64,000 nt of DNA from Neobacillus cucumis (GTDB taxonomy: Bacteria; Bacillota; Bacilli; Bacillales_B; DSM-18226), in assembly GCF_016107705.1 (NCBI RefSeq), contig NZ_JAEHGC010000008.1, positions 124,001 through 188,000 on the forward strand, written 5' to 3'. The translations under genes were made by a program, and so were the position numbers. The notes under the pieces were generated by a model. It did not search any database, was not told where the DNA came from, and saw only the letters and a list, made by a program, of their open reading frames with translations. This document shows positions 34,221 to 42,213 of this stretch, in pieces; positions within the stretch are counted from its first letter, which is position 1; every line of letters starts with the position of its first letter.

Positions 34221-35123
34221 GTGGCTGAACTTGCAAAGAATACAGTCGAGATCAATTCGGCAGCCGTTGAAGAAGAAAAGCTTACACCTCCGTGGAAGGA
34301 AGCAGTACAAGCGTTTTACAAAAATAAATTAGCTGTTATTGGTTTAGCAATTGTTCTATTTTTTATTGTTTTAGCCATAGTAGCGCCTTTAATCGCACCG
34401 TATAGCTATAAAGAGCAGGTGCTGGCTGAAAGATTACAGGCTCCATCCGGAAAACATTGGTTTGGAACCGATGATTTTGGACGCGATATTTTCTCACGGA
34501 TTGTCTATGGAGCAAGAATTTCTTTATGGGTAGGATTTTTCTCTGTATTAGGCTCCGTAGTTCTTGGTACACTTTTAGGTATTGTCGCTGGGTATTACGG
34601 GCGCTGGGTCGATACGATTATTTCTCGTATTTTTGATATTATGCTGGCTTTCCCTAGTATTCTATTAGCGATTGCGGTTGTGGCAATTTTGGGACCTTCA
34701 TTACAAAATGCATTGATTGCAATTGCGGTCATCAATATCCCGAACTTCGGGCGGCTTGTACGTTCGAAAGTTCTTAGTGTAAAGCAGGAAGAATACATTA
34801 TGGCGGCACGTGCGGTAGGGATGAAGGATACTCGGATTCTGTTTAAGCATATTCTTCCTAATAGTATTTCTCCGGTAATTGTCCAGGCAACCCTTGCGAT
34901 TGCAACCGCGATTATCGAAGCAGCAGCATTAGGCTTCCTTGGTCTGGGTGCTCAAGCACCAACACCTGAATGGGGGAAAATGCTTTCGGATTCGAAGCAA
35001 TATCTTGTACAGGCACCATGGACATTGTTTTTCCCTGGTATTGCCATCATGCTGACAGTATTGGGATTCAACCTAATGGGTGATGGATTGAGAGATGTAT
35101 TGGATCCAAAGATGAAGCAATAA
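34221..35123 (+). CDS. Peptide ABC transporter permease (DppC-like)
   Basis: The 300-residue second permease has an N-terminal cytoplasmic segment, then KNKLAVIGLAIVLFFIVLAI, the HWFGTDDFGRDIFSRIVYGARISL block typical of DppC/OppC, and the EAA loop YIMAARAVGMKDTRILFKHILPN near 192-214. GTG 34221 follows AGGAGGG. It is the last transporter gene before a terminator. Confidence 0.93.
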   Translation: MAELAKNTVEINSAAVEEEKLTPPWKEAVQAFYKNKLAVIGLAIVLFFIVLAIVAPLIAPYSYKEQVLAERLQAPSGKHWFGTDDFGRDIFSRIVYGARISLWVGFFSVLGSVVLGTLLGIVAGYYGRWVDTIISRIFDIMLAFPSILLAIAVVAILGPSLQNALIAIAVINIPNFGRLVRSKVLSVKQEEYIMAARAVGMKDTRILFKHILPNSISPVIVQATLAIATAIIEAAALGFLGLGAQAPTPEWGKMLSDSKQYLVQAPWTLFFPGIAIMLTVLGFNLMGDGLRDVLDPKMKQ

Positions 35124-35138
35124 AACGATAAAAAATTA

Positions 35139-35178
35139 GCCTTTAGCAAAATAGTACATTTGCCAGAGGCTTTTTTTT
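35139..35178 (+). terminator. Terminator of the peptide transporter operon
   Basis: GCCTTTAGCAAA pairs with TTTGCCAGAGGC over 12 positions with one mismatch and runs into TTTTTTTTAT. Confidence 0.85.
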
Positions 35179-35193
35179 ATGATTTTCATCATA

Positions 35194-35287
35194 ATTGTAT
35201 CCAATCTAAAATAATTGTATCCAATTTCTTTAAAAATATATTGAAAATTGCCATTTTTGCTGATATATTGATTATATTGTATCCAAT
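35194..35287 (+). promoter_or_regulatory. Promoter of the GntR gene flanked by three operators
   Basis: ATTGTATCCAAT occurs at 35194-35205, 35214-35225 and 35276-35287; arms ATTG/CAAT are inverted, as in many GntR/FCD sites. The promoter TTGAAA (35241-35246), 17 bases, TATATT (35264-35269) lies between copies 2 and 3, so copy 3 covers the start of transcription. This is a classic autorepression layout, probably by the GntR protein encoded just downstream. Confidence 0.8.
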
Positions 35288-35309
35288 CTAAAAAGAGGTG
35301 GATAAAATT

Positions 35310-35966
35310 TTGAGTAAAACAAGTGAAGATAAGTCTACAGTCGTAAAATTTGTAACAAAGAGCCTCCGCAAAGCGATTTTGAATGGAACATTGAAAAAAG
35401 GCGACCGTTTAATCCAAGAAGAGTGGGCAGAACGACTAGAAGTTAGCCGGATGCCGATTCGTGAAGCATTAACACAGCTTCAAATGGAAGGCTTAGTTGA
35501 AATGATTCCGCATAAAGGAGCCATTGTTACTCCGATTACAAAAGACAACATCGAAGAAATCTACCATACACGTACATTATTAGAAGGACTGGCTGTTGAA
35601 AAATCACTTCCTTTTTTAACAGAAGAAGATAAAAACCGATTAAAGGATATCCTCATCCAAATGGAAGAGCTGGAAATATCAGATGCCACCAATGATCAAT
35701 ATATTCAGTTGAATGCCGCTTTTCATGAAACATTACGGAAAGGGTGTCCGTGGATAAGAGTTCAAAAAATGGTGGAAACGCTTGGTATCTCACCAATAGC
35801 ACCGAATCTACTTGTCGATTATTACCGTGAGACACAGCGGGAACATCGGATGATTTATGAAGCTGTTTTACGGGGGGATGCGAAAGAACTTCGTGCAGCT
35901 GTTGAATTTCATATTTTGCGAACAAAGAATAATTTAATTCAGTATATGGAAGAGCTGAATAACTAA
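35310..35966 (+). CDS. GntR family (FadR/FCD) regulator of the glutarate genes
   Basis: The 218-residue protein has a winged helix-turn-helix (about 12-75, with LEVSRMPIREALTQLQMEGLVEM) and an all-helical FCD ligand domain (about 85-215, with a metal/ligand histidine set NAAFHETL and EHRMIYEAV). E. coli CsiR, a regulator of the same type, represses csiD-lhgO-gabDTP and responds to glutarate. Here it lies directly upstream of lhgO, so it is the likely counterpart. TTG 35310 has AGAGGTGG 8 bases upstream; GTG 35298 overlaps that site. It shares a transcript with lhgO (17 bases between them). Confidence 0.85.
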   Translation: MSKTSEDKSTVVKFVTKSLRKAILNGTLKKGDRLIQEEWAERLEVSRMPIREALTQLQMEGLVEMIPHKGAIVTPITKDNIEEIYHTRTLLEGLAVEKSLPFLTEEDKNRLKDILIQMEELEISDATNDQYIQLNAAFHETLRKGCPWIRVQKMVETLGISPIAPNLLVDYYRETQREHRMIYEAVLRGDAKELRAAVEFHILRTKNNLIQYMEELNN

Positions 35967-35983
35967 AAAAGGGGGATTTGCAA

Positions 35984-37201
35984 ATGTTTGATTTTGCAAT
36001 TATTGGAGGGGGAATTGTCGGTCTATCAACAGGTATGGCCATTTATCAACGTTTTCCCGATGCAAAAGTAGTTGTGATCGAAAAGGAGTCAGCTGTTGCA
36101 CAACATCAAACCGGTCATAATAGCGGGGTAATCCATTCTGGTATTTATTATAAGCCGGGCAGCTTTAAGGCTCGCTTTGCACGCCAGGGTAGTCAGTTGA
36201 TGAGGGAGTTCTGTGAAATCCACGGGATTGATCATGATATATGCGGGAAAGTCATTGTCGCGACTAAACAGGAAGAAATTCCGCTTCTTGAGAATCTACA
36301 TAAGCGAGGATTAGAAAACGGTTTGAGTATCCAGCGCATTGGATCCGATGAATTAAAGGAAATTGAACCCCATGTTAGAGGGGTAGGTGCAATACGGGTA
36401 CCAATGGCAGGAATCGTAAATTATCGCCAAGTCAGTGAGAAATTTGCTGAGATTATTGTTGCAAACGGCGGTGAGATTCAATTAAATACAAAAGTAGAAA
36501 AAATCCGCGAGGAATCAGATCAAGTGACCATCGAAACCTCAAGAGGAACAATCAAAGCAAATATGGTCATCAATTGTGCCGGGCTGCACAGTGATCGTGT
36601 CGCTGAGGCTGCTGGGTATAAAACAGATATGAAAATTGTCCCGTTCCGAGGTGAATATTTTAAATTAAAACCGGAAAAACGTTATCTCGTAAAACACCTT
36701 ATCTATCCTGTTCCCAATCCTAAGTTCCCATTCTTGGGCGTTCATTTTACTAGGATGATTTCCGGCGAAGTCGATGCAGGTCCTAATGCCGTATTAAGTT
36801 TTAAACGGGAAGGGTATAAAAAAACGGATTTTAATGCGAAAGACCTTGCTGAAGTTTTAAGTTACGGAGGGTTTTGGAAACTTGCCGGTAAATTTATGAA
36901 AGAAGGAATAGAAGAATATGTCCGTTCCTTCAGTAAAAAGCAATTTACCAAAAGTCTTCAAGAATTAATACCGGAAATTCAGGAAGATGATCTGATTCCA
37001 GCACCGGCGGGTGTTCGGGCCCAGGCCTTAAAGTATGATGGGAATATGGTAGACGACTTCAATATTATAATGGGAAAACGCTCGATCCACGTGTGTAATG
37101 CCCCATCACCGGCAGCAACTGCATCAATAGAGATTGGGAAAGAGATCGTAAGGCGGATTCCTGCGGAAACAAAAATAATAAAATCCGCTATAATCGTTTA
37201 A
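35984..37201 (+). CDS. lhgO: L-2-hydroxyglutarate oxidase/dehydrogenase
   Basis: The FAD enzyme oxidises L-2-hydroxyglutarate to 2-oxoglutarate. The 405-residue protein has the FAD fold FDFAIIGGGIVGLSTGMAIY at 2-21, then EKESAVAQHQTGHNSGVIHSG, the family mark that includes the HNSGVIHSG block, and CAGLHSDRVAE near 198. ATG 35984 stands 8 bases after GGGGG; the TTG at 35978 is less suitable. With CsiD/GlaH next door it completes glutarate to 2-oxoglutarate. In E. coli LhgO feeds electrons to the quinone pool at the membrane. Confidence 0.93.
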   Translation: MFDFAIIGGGIVGLSTGMAIYQRFPDAKVVVIEKESAVAQHQTGHNSGVIHSGIYYKPGSFKARFARQGSQLMREFCEIHGIDHDICGKVIVATKQEEIPLLENLHKRGLENGLSIQRIGSDELKEIEPHVRGVGAIRVPMAGIVNYRQVSEKFAEIIVANGGEIQLNTKVEKIREESDQVTIETSRGTIKANMVINCAGLHSDRVAEAAGYKTDMKIVPFRGEYFKLKPEKRYLVKHLIYPVPNPKFPFLGVHFTRMISGEVDAGPNAVLSFKREGYKKTDFNAKDLAEVLSYGGFWKLAGKFMKEGIEEYVRSFSKKQFTKSLQELIPEIQEDDLIPAPAGVRAQALKYDGNMVDDFNIIMGKRSIHVCNAPSPAATASIEIGKEIVRRIPAETKIIKSAIIV

Positions 37202-37215
37202 ATATTAAAAAAAGT

Positions 37216-37244
37216 TTGACAAGTAGGTTTATAAGTTTTATACT
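37216..37244 (+). promoter_or_regulatory. Sigma-A promoter upstream of the csiD gene
   Basis: TTGACA (37216-37221), a 17-base spacer and TATACT (37239-37244) lie just after the lhgO stop. Transcripts would start near 37251, over 250 bases before the csiD start, and meet the strong terminator at 37393. Confidence 0.8.
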
Positions 37245-37392
37245 GTAAGTAACTTATATTTATAGTATGCTCTCCTTTTGAAAGCTACCATTTCAAAATC
37301 GGGAACAATTATAAATAATCGAAAACAGGAAAAATTATAACAGACTGCCTATTCGCTACGATTCTATTTCCGTAGAACGATCAAGTGAACCC

Positions 37393-37455
37393 AAGCCAGT
37401 TGCAAAAAAGTAAATTCCTAATTGTTTAGGAATCCTTTTGCAACTGGCTTTTTTA
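37393..37455 (+). terminator. Long terminator between the csiD promoter and the csiD gene
   Basis: AAGCCAGTTGCAAAA (37393-37407) and TTTTGCAACTGGCTT (37436-37450) form a perfect 15-bp stem followed by TTTTTAT. The loop contains a second hairpin ATTCCTAA/TTAGGAAT. Its place downstream of a good promoter suggests an attenuator or the end of a small RNA; it could also simply end the lhgO transcript. Confidence 0.8.
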
Positions 37456-37507
37456 TATTTCCTGTTTTTTAAAATACTAATTCTATTAAAAATCGGAGGA
37501 ATGAAAC

Positions 37508-38446
37508 ATGAGTATTGCAGAAAAAACATTCGCGAAATTTGAAAGAGTAACGGAAAACTATGAAGTAAAGGTTCATCCGCAGACGAACCGTTTGTACCAC
37601 ATTCAGTTGTCAAAAGGAAGCATTGCTAAATTTCTTGATCGTGTAGCACAGGAAAATTATTCTGTTCAACACTTGGAATACACACCATATGCTCGTATTC
37701 TTGTTACTTCCTATTTATTAGACGAGGTAGGAGAAGAGTTTGGTGAAATCCTGCGCGGTATTGTTCATGACAGGGAGTCCGGTGGATTTACCCTTGGTTT
37801 AGAAGGTGTTACCGAAAATACAGACGAATACGTTATTTTTGCAACAGCCATCTCTCATTTATTAGGAACTCCTAACCATGATTCTATGTCTGGAAAGTAT
37901 TATGCGCGGTTTAGTGTAAAGGATACAGATAGCAGTGATTCGTATTTGCGCCAAGCGTATCGTTTATTTACCCTCCATACGGATGGTACGTTTGTGGATG
38001 AACCTACCGACTGGTTATTGATGATGAAGATGGTGGAAGAAAATGCAGTTGGCGGGGAATCACGATTATTACATCTTGATGACTGGAAGGAGCTTGACCA
38101 TTTTACGAGCCATCCGTTAGCCAACTACAAATTCACTTATAAAGCGCCAAAAAGCAAAAATGTTGATCAAGAGATTGAGCGCCTAACCTTTTTCAATTAT
38201 CATAACAAACCTGGTATGTGTTTTATCGATCAATTTGTCTATCCTGAAACAATTGAACAAGCAAAATATCTTCGTGACTTGTCCGACTCAATGGAAAATG
38301 ATGAGAGTGTAACAGAGTTGGAACTTCCAGTAGGAGATCTTGTAGTTGTTAATAATATTTTCTGGCTTCATGGCCGTGCTGCTTTTGAAAAAAATCCAAA
38401 CTTAAACAGGGAATTACTCCGTCAGCGCGGACGCTTCAATCAATAA
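37508..38446 (+). CDS. glaH: Glutarate 2-hydroxylase (CsiD/GlaH)
   Basis: An Fe(II)/2-oxoglutarate dioxygenase that converts glutarate to L-2-hydroxyglutarate, releasing succinate and CO2. The 312-residue length equals the CsiD family norm of about 315-325. The iron ligands are His157 and Asp159 in LHTDGTF and His288 in WLHGRAAF; the 2-oxoglutarate arginine is probably in that last block or in RELLRQRGRF. ATG 37508 follows ATCGGAGG. It follows lhgO as in the E. coli csiD-lhgO pair, but in reverse order and with its own leader. Confidence 0.93.
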   Translation: MSIAEKTFAKFERVTENYEVKVHPQTNRLYHIQLSKGSIAKFLDRVAQENYSVQHLEYTPYARILVTSYLLDEVGEEFGEILRGIVHDRESGGFTLGLEGVTENTDEYVIFATAISHLLGTPNHDSMSGKYYARFSVKDTDSSDSYLRQAYRLFTLHTDGTFVDEPTDWLLMMKMVEENAVGGESRLLHLDDWKELDHFTSHPLANYKFTYKAPKSKNVDQEIERLTFFNYHNKPGMCFIDQFVYPETIEQAKYLRDLSDSMENDESVTELELPVGDLVVVNNIFWLHGRAAFEKNPNLNRELLRQRGRFNQ

Positions 38447-38491
38447 CAATCATTTTAATTTGTTACCCTACCCCTTTGGGTAAATATACAG

Positions 38492-38545
38492 GACAAATTC
38501 ATTTTCTTGGACCTAGTTCAGAAAATGAATTTGTCTTTTTTATTT
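38492..38545 (+). terminator. Terminator after csiD
   Basis: GACAAATTCATTTTCT and AGAAAATGAATTTGTC form a perfect 16-bp stem with a 12-base loop, followed by TTTTTTATTT. Confidence 0.9.
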
Positions 38546-38663
38546 AAAAAAACATTTGTGGAAAAATAGAACACGATAATATATTGTATACTTAAAATAT
38601 TTATATTGAGTAAAAATACATATAGATGTATATTTATAATATTATTACAAAAGGAGCAAACAG

Positions 38664-39119
38664 ATGGATATTTATCGTGCAGTAACCGGGGATGTAAAAG
38701 ATATTTATAATTTAATCCAAATATATGCGGAAAAAGAAATTGTGCTGCCACGCACATACTTATCACTCTATCAACATTTACAATGTTTGTATGTTATGAA
38801 AGAAAATAATAAAATACTGGGTGTTGCGGGATTACATGTATTAGGCCAAGATCTTGCAGAGATACGCTCATTGGTTGTATCTCCGGAACATGCCGGGAAG
38901 GGGATTGGCCGAAAGTTGGTGAATCGCCTCGTAGAGGATGCACCCGAACTTGGAATTAGCCGTGTAATGTCATTCACTTATGAAACAGAATTTTTCAAAA
39001 AATGCGGCTTTGAGATTGTGGCAAAGGAGACTTTGCCTGAAAAGGTTTGGGTGGATTGTATGAACTGCCCTAAGTTTAATTGCTGTGATGAAGTAGCCAT
39101 GATCAAACATATCGGATAA
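38664..39119 (+). CDS. GNAT N-acetyltransferase with C-terminal cysteine cluster
   Basis: The 151-residue protein has the acetyl-CoA fold, with the pyrophosphate loop in VSPEHAGKGIGRKLVNRL near 72-89. The C-terminus LPEKVWVDCMNCPKFNCCDEVAM places four cysteines (C-x2-C-x4-C-C) in a segment known from short ArgA-like N-acetylglutamate-synthase relatives. ATG 38664 follows AAAGGAG. It is placed between csiD and the gab activator. An acetyl-accepting amino acid such as glutamate or a lysine intermediate is plausible; this is inferred, and arginine genes occur 9 kb away. Confidence 0.82.
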   Translation: MDIYRAVTGDVKDIYNLIQIYAEKEIVLPRTYLSLYQHLQCLYVMKENNKILGVAGLHVLGQDLAEIRSLVVSPEHAGKGIGRKLVNRLVEDAPELGISRVMSFTYETEFFKKCGFEIVAKETLPEKVWVDCMNCPKFNCCDEVAMIKHIG

Positions 39120-39122
39120 ACG

Positions 39123-39153
39123 AAACACCTCATTCTGAACGAATGAGGTGTTT
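39123..39153. terminator. Bidirectional terminator between GNAT and activator genes
   Basis: AAACACCTCATTC and GAATGAGGTGTTT form a perfect 13-bp stem with a 5-base loop, with T-rich tails on both strands. Confidence 0.85.
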
Positions 39154-39165
39154 CTCATGACTAGG

Positions 39166-40560
39166 TTATTGGAAATTATCTAACTCTTCTTTGTGTTTTT
39201 TTAGTTTACGAATAACCGATGGCTGGCTGATACCAAGATATTTAGCTATTTCATAAGTGGATTTACATTGCTTTTGAGCTTTTTCCAACATCCACTTTTC
39301 CACCAGATCTAATACAGTTTTAAGATTCGTTTCTTCTGTTATCAGATTTTCAATCAGGGAGATATCCTCCTCGTGTGTGGATCCCTCGCCCAGAATGGAG
39401 GTGGGGAGTGAATGCTGACGGATAATAGGTTCTTCGGTAGTTAAAACAAGTCTTTCAAGTAAGTTCTCTAATTCCCGAACATTCCCGGGCCATTTATAAT
39501 TAAGTAATTTTTCAAATACAGATGGGTGTAATTTTTTCGCTGTTTTATATTTTTTGTTCATTAACTCAATATAATGATTAATCAAAAGAGAAATATCTTC
39601 CTTTCGATCGCGTAAAGCAGGAATAGAAAGGGGAATTACATGCAGTCTATAAAATAAATCGAGACGGAATTCTCCTTTTTGGACCATTTCTTCTAAATTT
39701 TTATTTGTAGCTGTTACTAACCTAAAATCAACATGTCGCTCTTTTGTTCCGCCCACTCGGATAAACTTTTTTTCTTGTAAAACCTTTAATAATTTTGCTT
39801 GGATGGACAAGGGCAGTTCTCCGATTTCATCTAAAAATAACGTACCTTCATGGGCTTGTTCAATCAATCCTGGTTTCCCGTTTTTTTGGGCGCCTGTAAA
39901 GGACCCGGATTCATAACCGAACATTTCCGATTCAAATAAACTTGCTGGGATGGTGGTGCAATTTACTTCGATAAAAGGTTTTTTATGCCGGTTGCTATAA
40001 GTATGCAATTTTCGGGCTAGCATGCTTTTTCCAACTCCAGACTCTCCTAACATCAACACTGTAGCATCGGTAGGGGCTACCCGCTGGATGGTTTTAGCGA
40101 TTTGCTGCATTTCCTTACTTCGATAGAGGATGTCCTCTCTGCCCTTTAGTTCCTCCATCTCGATTTGATACTCTTTTAACTTTCTTTCTAATTGTTCGTA
40201 CTGAGCCTGAAGGCTGCTAATTTCCGTTCGGTCAAGGGCGTAACTAATAACCCGGATGATTTCCCCCTTATCATTGTAAATGGGATAAGCTGTCGACATG
40301 ATGATTTTTCCTTTTTTTGTGTTTTGCATAATTTGAATGGGTTTTTGTTCTGTTAGTACTTTTGCCGTAATCGAGGGCGTTAAGATTCCTAGTTCCTGAA
40401 GTTCAAAAATAGATTTCCCAATGTATTCTTTTGGTCCGTCTTCATAAACCGTCCAATGCTCACTATTGGTATACAAAATAACCCCTTTTTCATCCGTGAT
40501 GGTGATATTGTTATTGGATGTTTTTACAAGAGTCTCTAAAATAATTTCTGCTATCGACAT
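39166..40560 (-). CDS. Sigma-54-dependent transcriptional activator (PAS-AAA-HTH)
   Basis: The 464-residue protein has an N-terminal PAS domain (about 10-110), a coiled-coil linker (about 115-142), an AAA+ core (about 145-375) and a HTH at the C-terminus (YEIAKYLGISQPSVIRKLKKH near 436-456). Walker A is GESGVGKS, Walker B GTLFLDEIGE, and the sigma-54 contact loop reads GSFTGA, a known variant of GAFTGA. It faces a perfect -24/-12 promoter upstream of gabP, so it should activate gabPTD on sensing GABA or a derivative through PAS, as GabR of B. thuringiensis does. ATG 40560 follows AAGGAGAAC. Confidence 0.92.
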   Translation of the reverse strand: MSIAEIILETLVKTSNNNITITDEKGVILYTNSEHWTVYEDGPKEYIGKSIFELQELGILTPSITAKVLTEQKPIQIMQNTKKGKIIMSTAYPIYNDKGEIIRVISYALDRTEISSLQAQYEQLERKLKEYQIEMEELKGREDILYRSKEMQQIAKTIQRVAPTDATVLMLGESGVGKSMLARKLHTYSNRHKKPFIEVNCTTIPASLFESEMFGYESGSFTGAQKNGKPGLIEQAHEGTLFLDEIGELPLSIQAKLLKVLQEKKFIRVGGTKERHVDFRLVTATNKNLEEMVQKGEFRLDLFYRLHVIPLSIPALRDRKEDISLLINHYIELMNKKYKTAKKLHPSVFEKLLNYKWPGNVRELENLLERLVLTTEEPIIRQHSLPTSILGEGSTHEEDISLIENLITEETNLKTVLDLVEKWMLEKAQKQCKSTYEIAKYLGISQPSVIRKLKKHKEELDNFQ

Positions 40561-40604
40561 GAGTTCTCCTTTTGTATCTCGTAATCTACTTTAAATATAA
40601 TTCA

Positions 40605-40670
40605 GAATCGAATCAATAATCAATAAATGAATCGAAAAAATCTACATTTAATTCGAAAATGAATCGATTT
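40605..40670 (+). promoter_or_regulatory. Candidate activator-binding sites upstream of gabP
   Basis: GAATCGA occurs at 40605, 40629 and 40661 with an inverted-type TTCGAA at 40652, all 45-110 bases upstream of the sigma-54 promoter. They lie in the shared gap with the divergent activator gene and are probable enhancer sites. Confidence 0.6.
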
Positions 40671-40715
40671 TTTAAAAAAGTTCGACTTTTTTGTCTAATT
40701 TAAGGGAAATTACTG

Positions 40716-40732
40716 TTGGCACGTTAATTGCA
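40716..40732 (+). promoter_or_regulatory. Sigma-54 (SigL) promoter of gabPTD
   Basis: TTGGCAC-GTTAA-TTGCA fits the -24/-12 consensus at every fixed base. It is the second such promoter in the window and lies 42 bases before the gabP start. Confidence 0.92.
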
Positions 40733-40773
40733 TTAAATATAGATGTATATCGATAAAATTGGGGGGATGTTTA

Positions 40774-42183
40774 GTGGGGTTTCAAAATCATGAACTGAAA
40801 CATGATCTGAAGACAAGGCATGTAACCATGATTTCGATTGGCGGTGTAATCGGTGCAGGCCTATTTATAGGAAGCGGAACGATGATTATGTCAGCAGGAC
40901 CTGGTGCGCTGATTTCTTATATCATTGCCGGATTAATGATTGTTCTGATTATGCGGATGCTGGGAGAAATGGCAGTTGTTAACCCTGATAGTGGTTCCTT
41001 TGCTACTTACGCACAGCAAGCATTTGGTCCGTGGGCAGGGTATACGATTGGCTGGTTATACTGGTTCAACTGGGTAATTATTGTCGCGATTGAAGCAACC
41101 TTATTGGGAACATTTGTCCACAATTGGATTCCCTCTATACCTGCATGGGCAGCAAGTTTAGTCTTTCCTATTTTAATGACAGCCACGAATGTTTTCTCGG
41201 TTAAGGCCTATGGGGAATTTGAATACTGGTTAGCCTTTATAAAGGTTTCTGCTATTGTTATTTTTCTATGCGTTGGGACAGTAATTATTTTTGGATTGTT
41301 TCCAGGAGTTAAAGCGACAGGGATTAGCAGCCTGATGTCGGGCGACGGGTTCTTCCCACATGGATGGATGCCTGTGCTCCTAAGTGTAATCTTTATTACC
41401 TTCTCGCTATCAGGGAGTGAGGTAGCAGCGATTGCAGCGGGAGAGTCGGAAAACCCTGAAAAGAATATCATAAAGGCGATCAATGCTGTAGTTTGGCGGC
41501 TTCTGCTGTTCTTTGTCGGTTCTGTAGCGATATTAGTTATGATTATCCCACAGGGTGCAAAGGATTTGCTGCAGTCTCCTTATGCCAGTGTTTTCGATAT
41601 GGCGGGTCTTCCGGCAGCTGCTCAAGTCATGAATGGAGTAATTTTCATTTCACTTCTTTCTGTTTTAAATTCCGGGCTCTATACAAGTTCTCGGATGCTG
41701 TACGCTCTATCGAAAAAGGGAACGGCTCCAAAGTTCCTATCTCGGGTCAGCAAAAGAGGGATTCCGCTTTGGGCCTTAGCTGTAAGCGTTATCTTTACCT
41801 ATATATTCGCCGCGTTTAAATTTGTCTCGCCAAATGGATTGTTTGTATTTTTGGCTAATGCTTCCGGTGGCGTAACCATCGTGATGTATATTTTTATTGC
41901 TTTCTCCCATATACGCTTGAGATTAAGAGCGGAAAAGGAAGATCCTAAAAAACTTAAAGTGAAAATGTGGTTATTCCCTCATTTAACCTATGCTACGATT
42001 GTCATCCTATTTATTATTTTTGTTGCCCAAGCTTTTATCGATTCAATGCGTGAACAATTCTATCTTACTTCACTCCTTACCATCCTAGTGATTGGTTCTT
42101 ACTTTCTTTTTTACAGAAAAAAGGAGAAGGTCAAGAACCAGCAGGATATTGGATTTAATTCTGAAAAAATAGCAAATGATTAA
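40774..42183 (+). CDS. gabP: GABA permease
   Basis: The 469-residue amino acid permease has twelve spans and starts NHELKHDLKTRHVTMISIGGVIGAGLFIGSG, the amino-acid transporter signature. ESENPEKNI in the loop after span 6 is typical of GabP/AnsP-like carriers. It imports GABA, and possibly 5-aminovalerate, with protons. GTG 40774 follows GGGGGG with 7 bases; an in-frame TTG at 40759 precedes that ribosome site. Length equals that of B. subtilis GabP. It is the first gene of the sigma-54 operon with gabT and gabD. Confidence 0.9.
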   Translation: MGFQNHELKHDLKTRHVTMISIGGVIGAGLFIGSGTMIMSAGPGALISYIIAGLMIVLIMRMLGEMAVVNPDSGSFATYAQQAFGPWAGYTIGWLYWFNWVIIVAIEATLLGTFVHNWIPSIPAWAASLVFPILMTATNVFSVKAYGEFEYWLAFIKVSAIVIFLCVGTVIIFGLFPGVKATGISSLMSGDGFFPHGWMPVLLSVIFITFSLSGSEVAAIAAGESENPEKNIIKAINAVVWRLLLFFVGSVAILVMIIPQGAKDLLQSPYASVFDMAGLPAAAQVMNGVIFISLLSVLNSGLYTSSRMLYALSKKGTAPKFLSRVSKRGIPLWALAVSVIFTYIFAAFKFVSPNGLFVFLANASGGVTIVMYIFIAFSHIRLRLRAEKEDPKKLKVKMWLFPHLTYATIVILFIIFVAQAFIDSMREQFYLTSLLTILVIGSYFLFYRKKEKVKNQQDIGFNSEKIAND

Positions 42184-42213
42184 TTTTATTTTATGAACGA
42201 AAGGAAGATTATC

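Noticed and set aside
35653..36042. A 129-codon minus-strand frame spanning the GntR-lhgO junction
   Set aside because: Antisense to the conserved FCD and FAD-fold segments, with no start context.
37251..37507. T-box or lysine riboswitch in the csiD leader
   Set aside because: No AGGGTGGNACCGCG T-box core or L-box core was found; only the terminator and a small CTACG/CGTAG hairpin are evident.
38619..40750. Shared ATATAGATGTATAT at 38619 and 40737 as a common regulatory site
   Set aside because: The second copy overlaps the transcription start of a sigma-54 promoter and both lie in very AT-rich DNA, so chance is a sufficient explanation.
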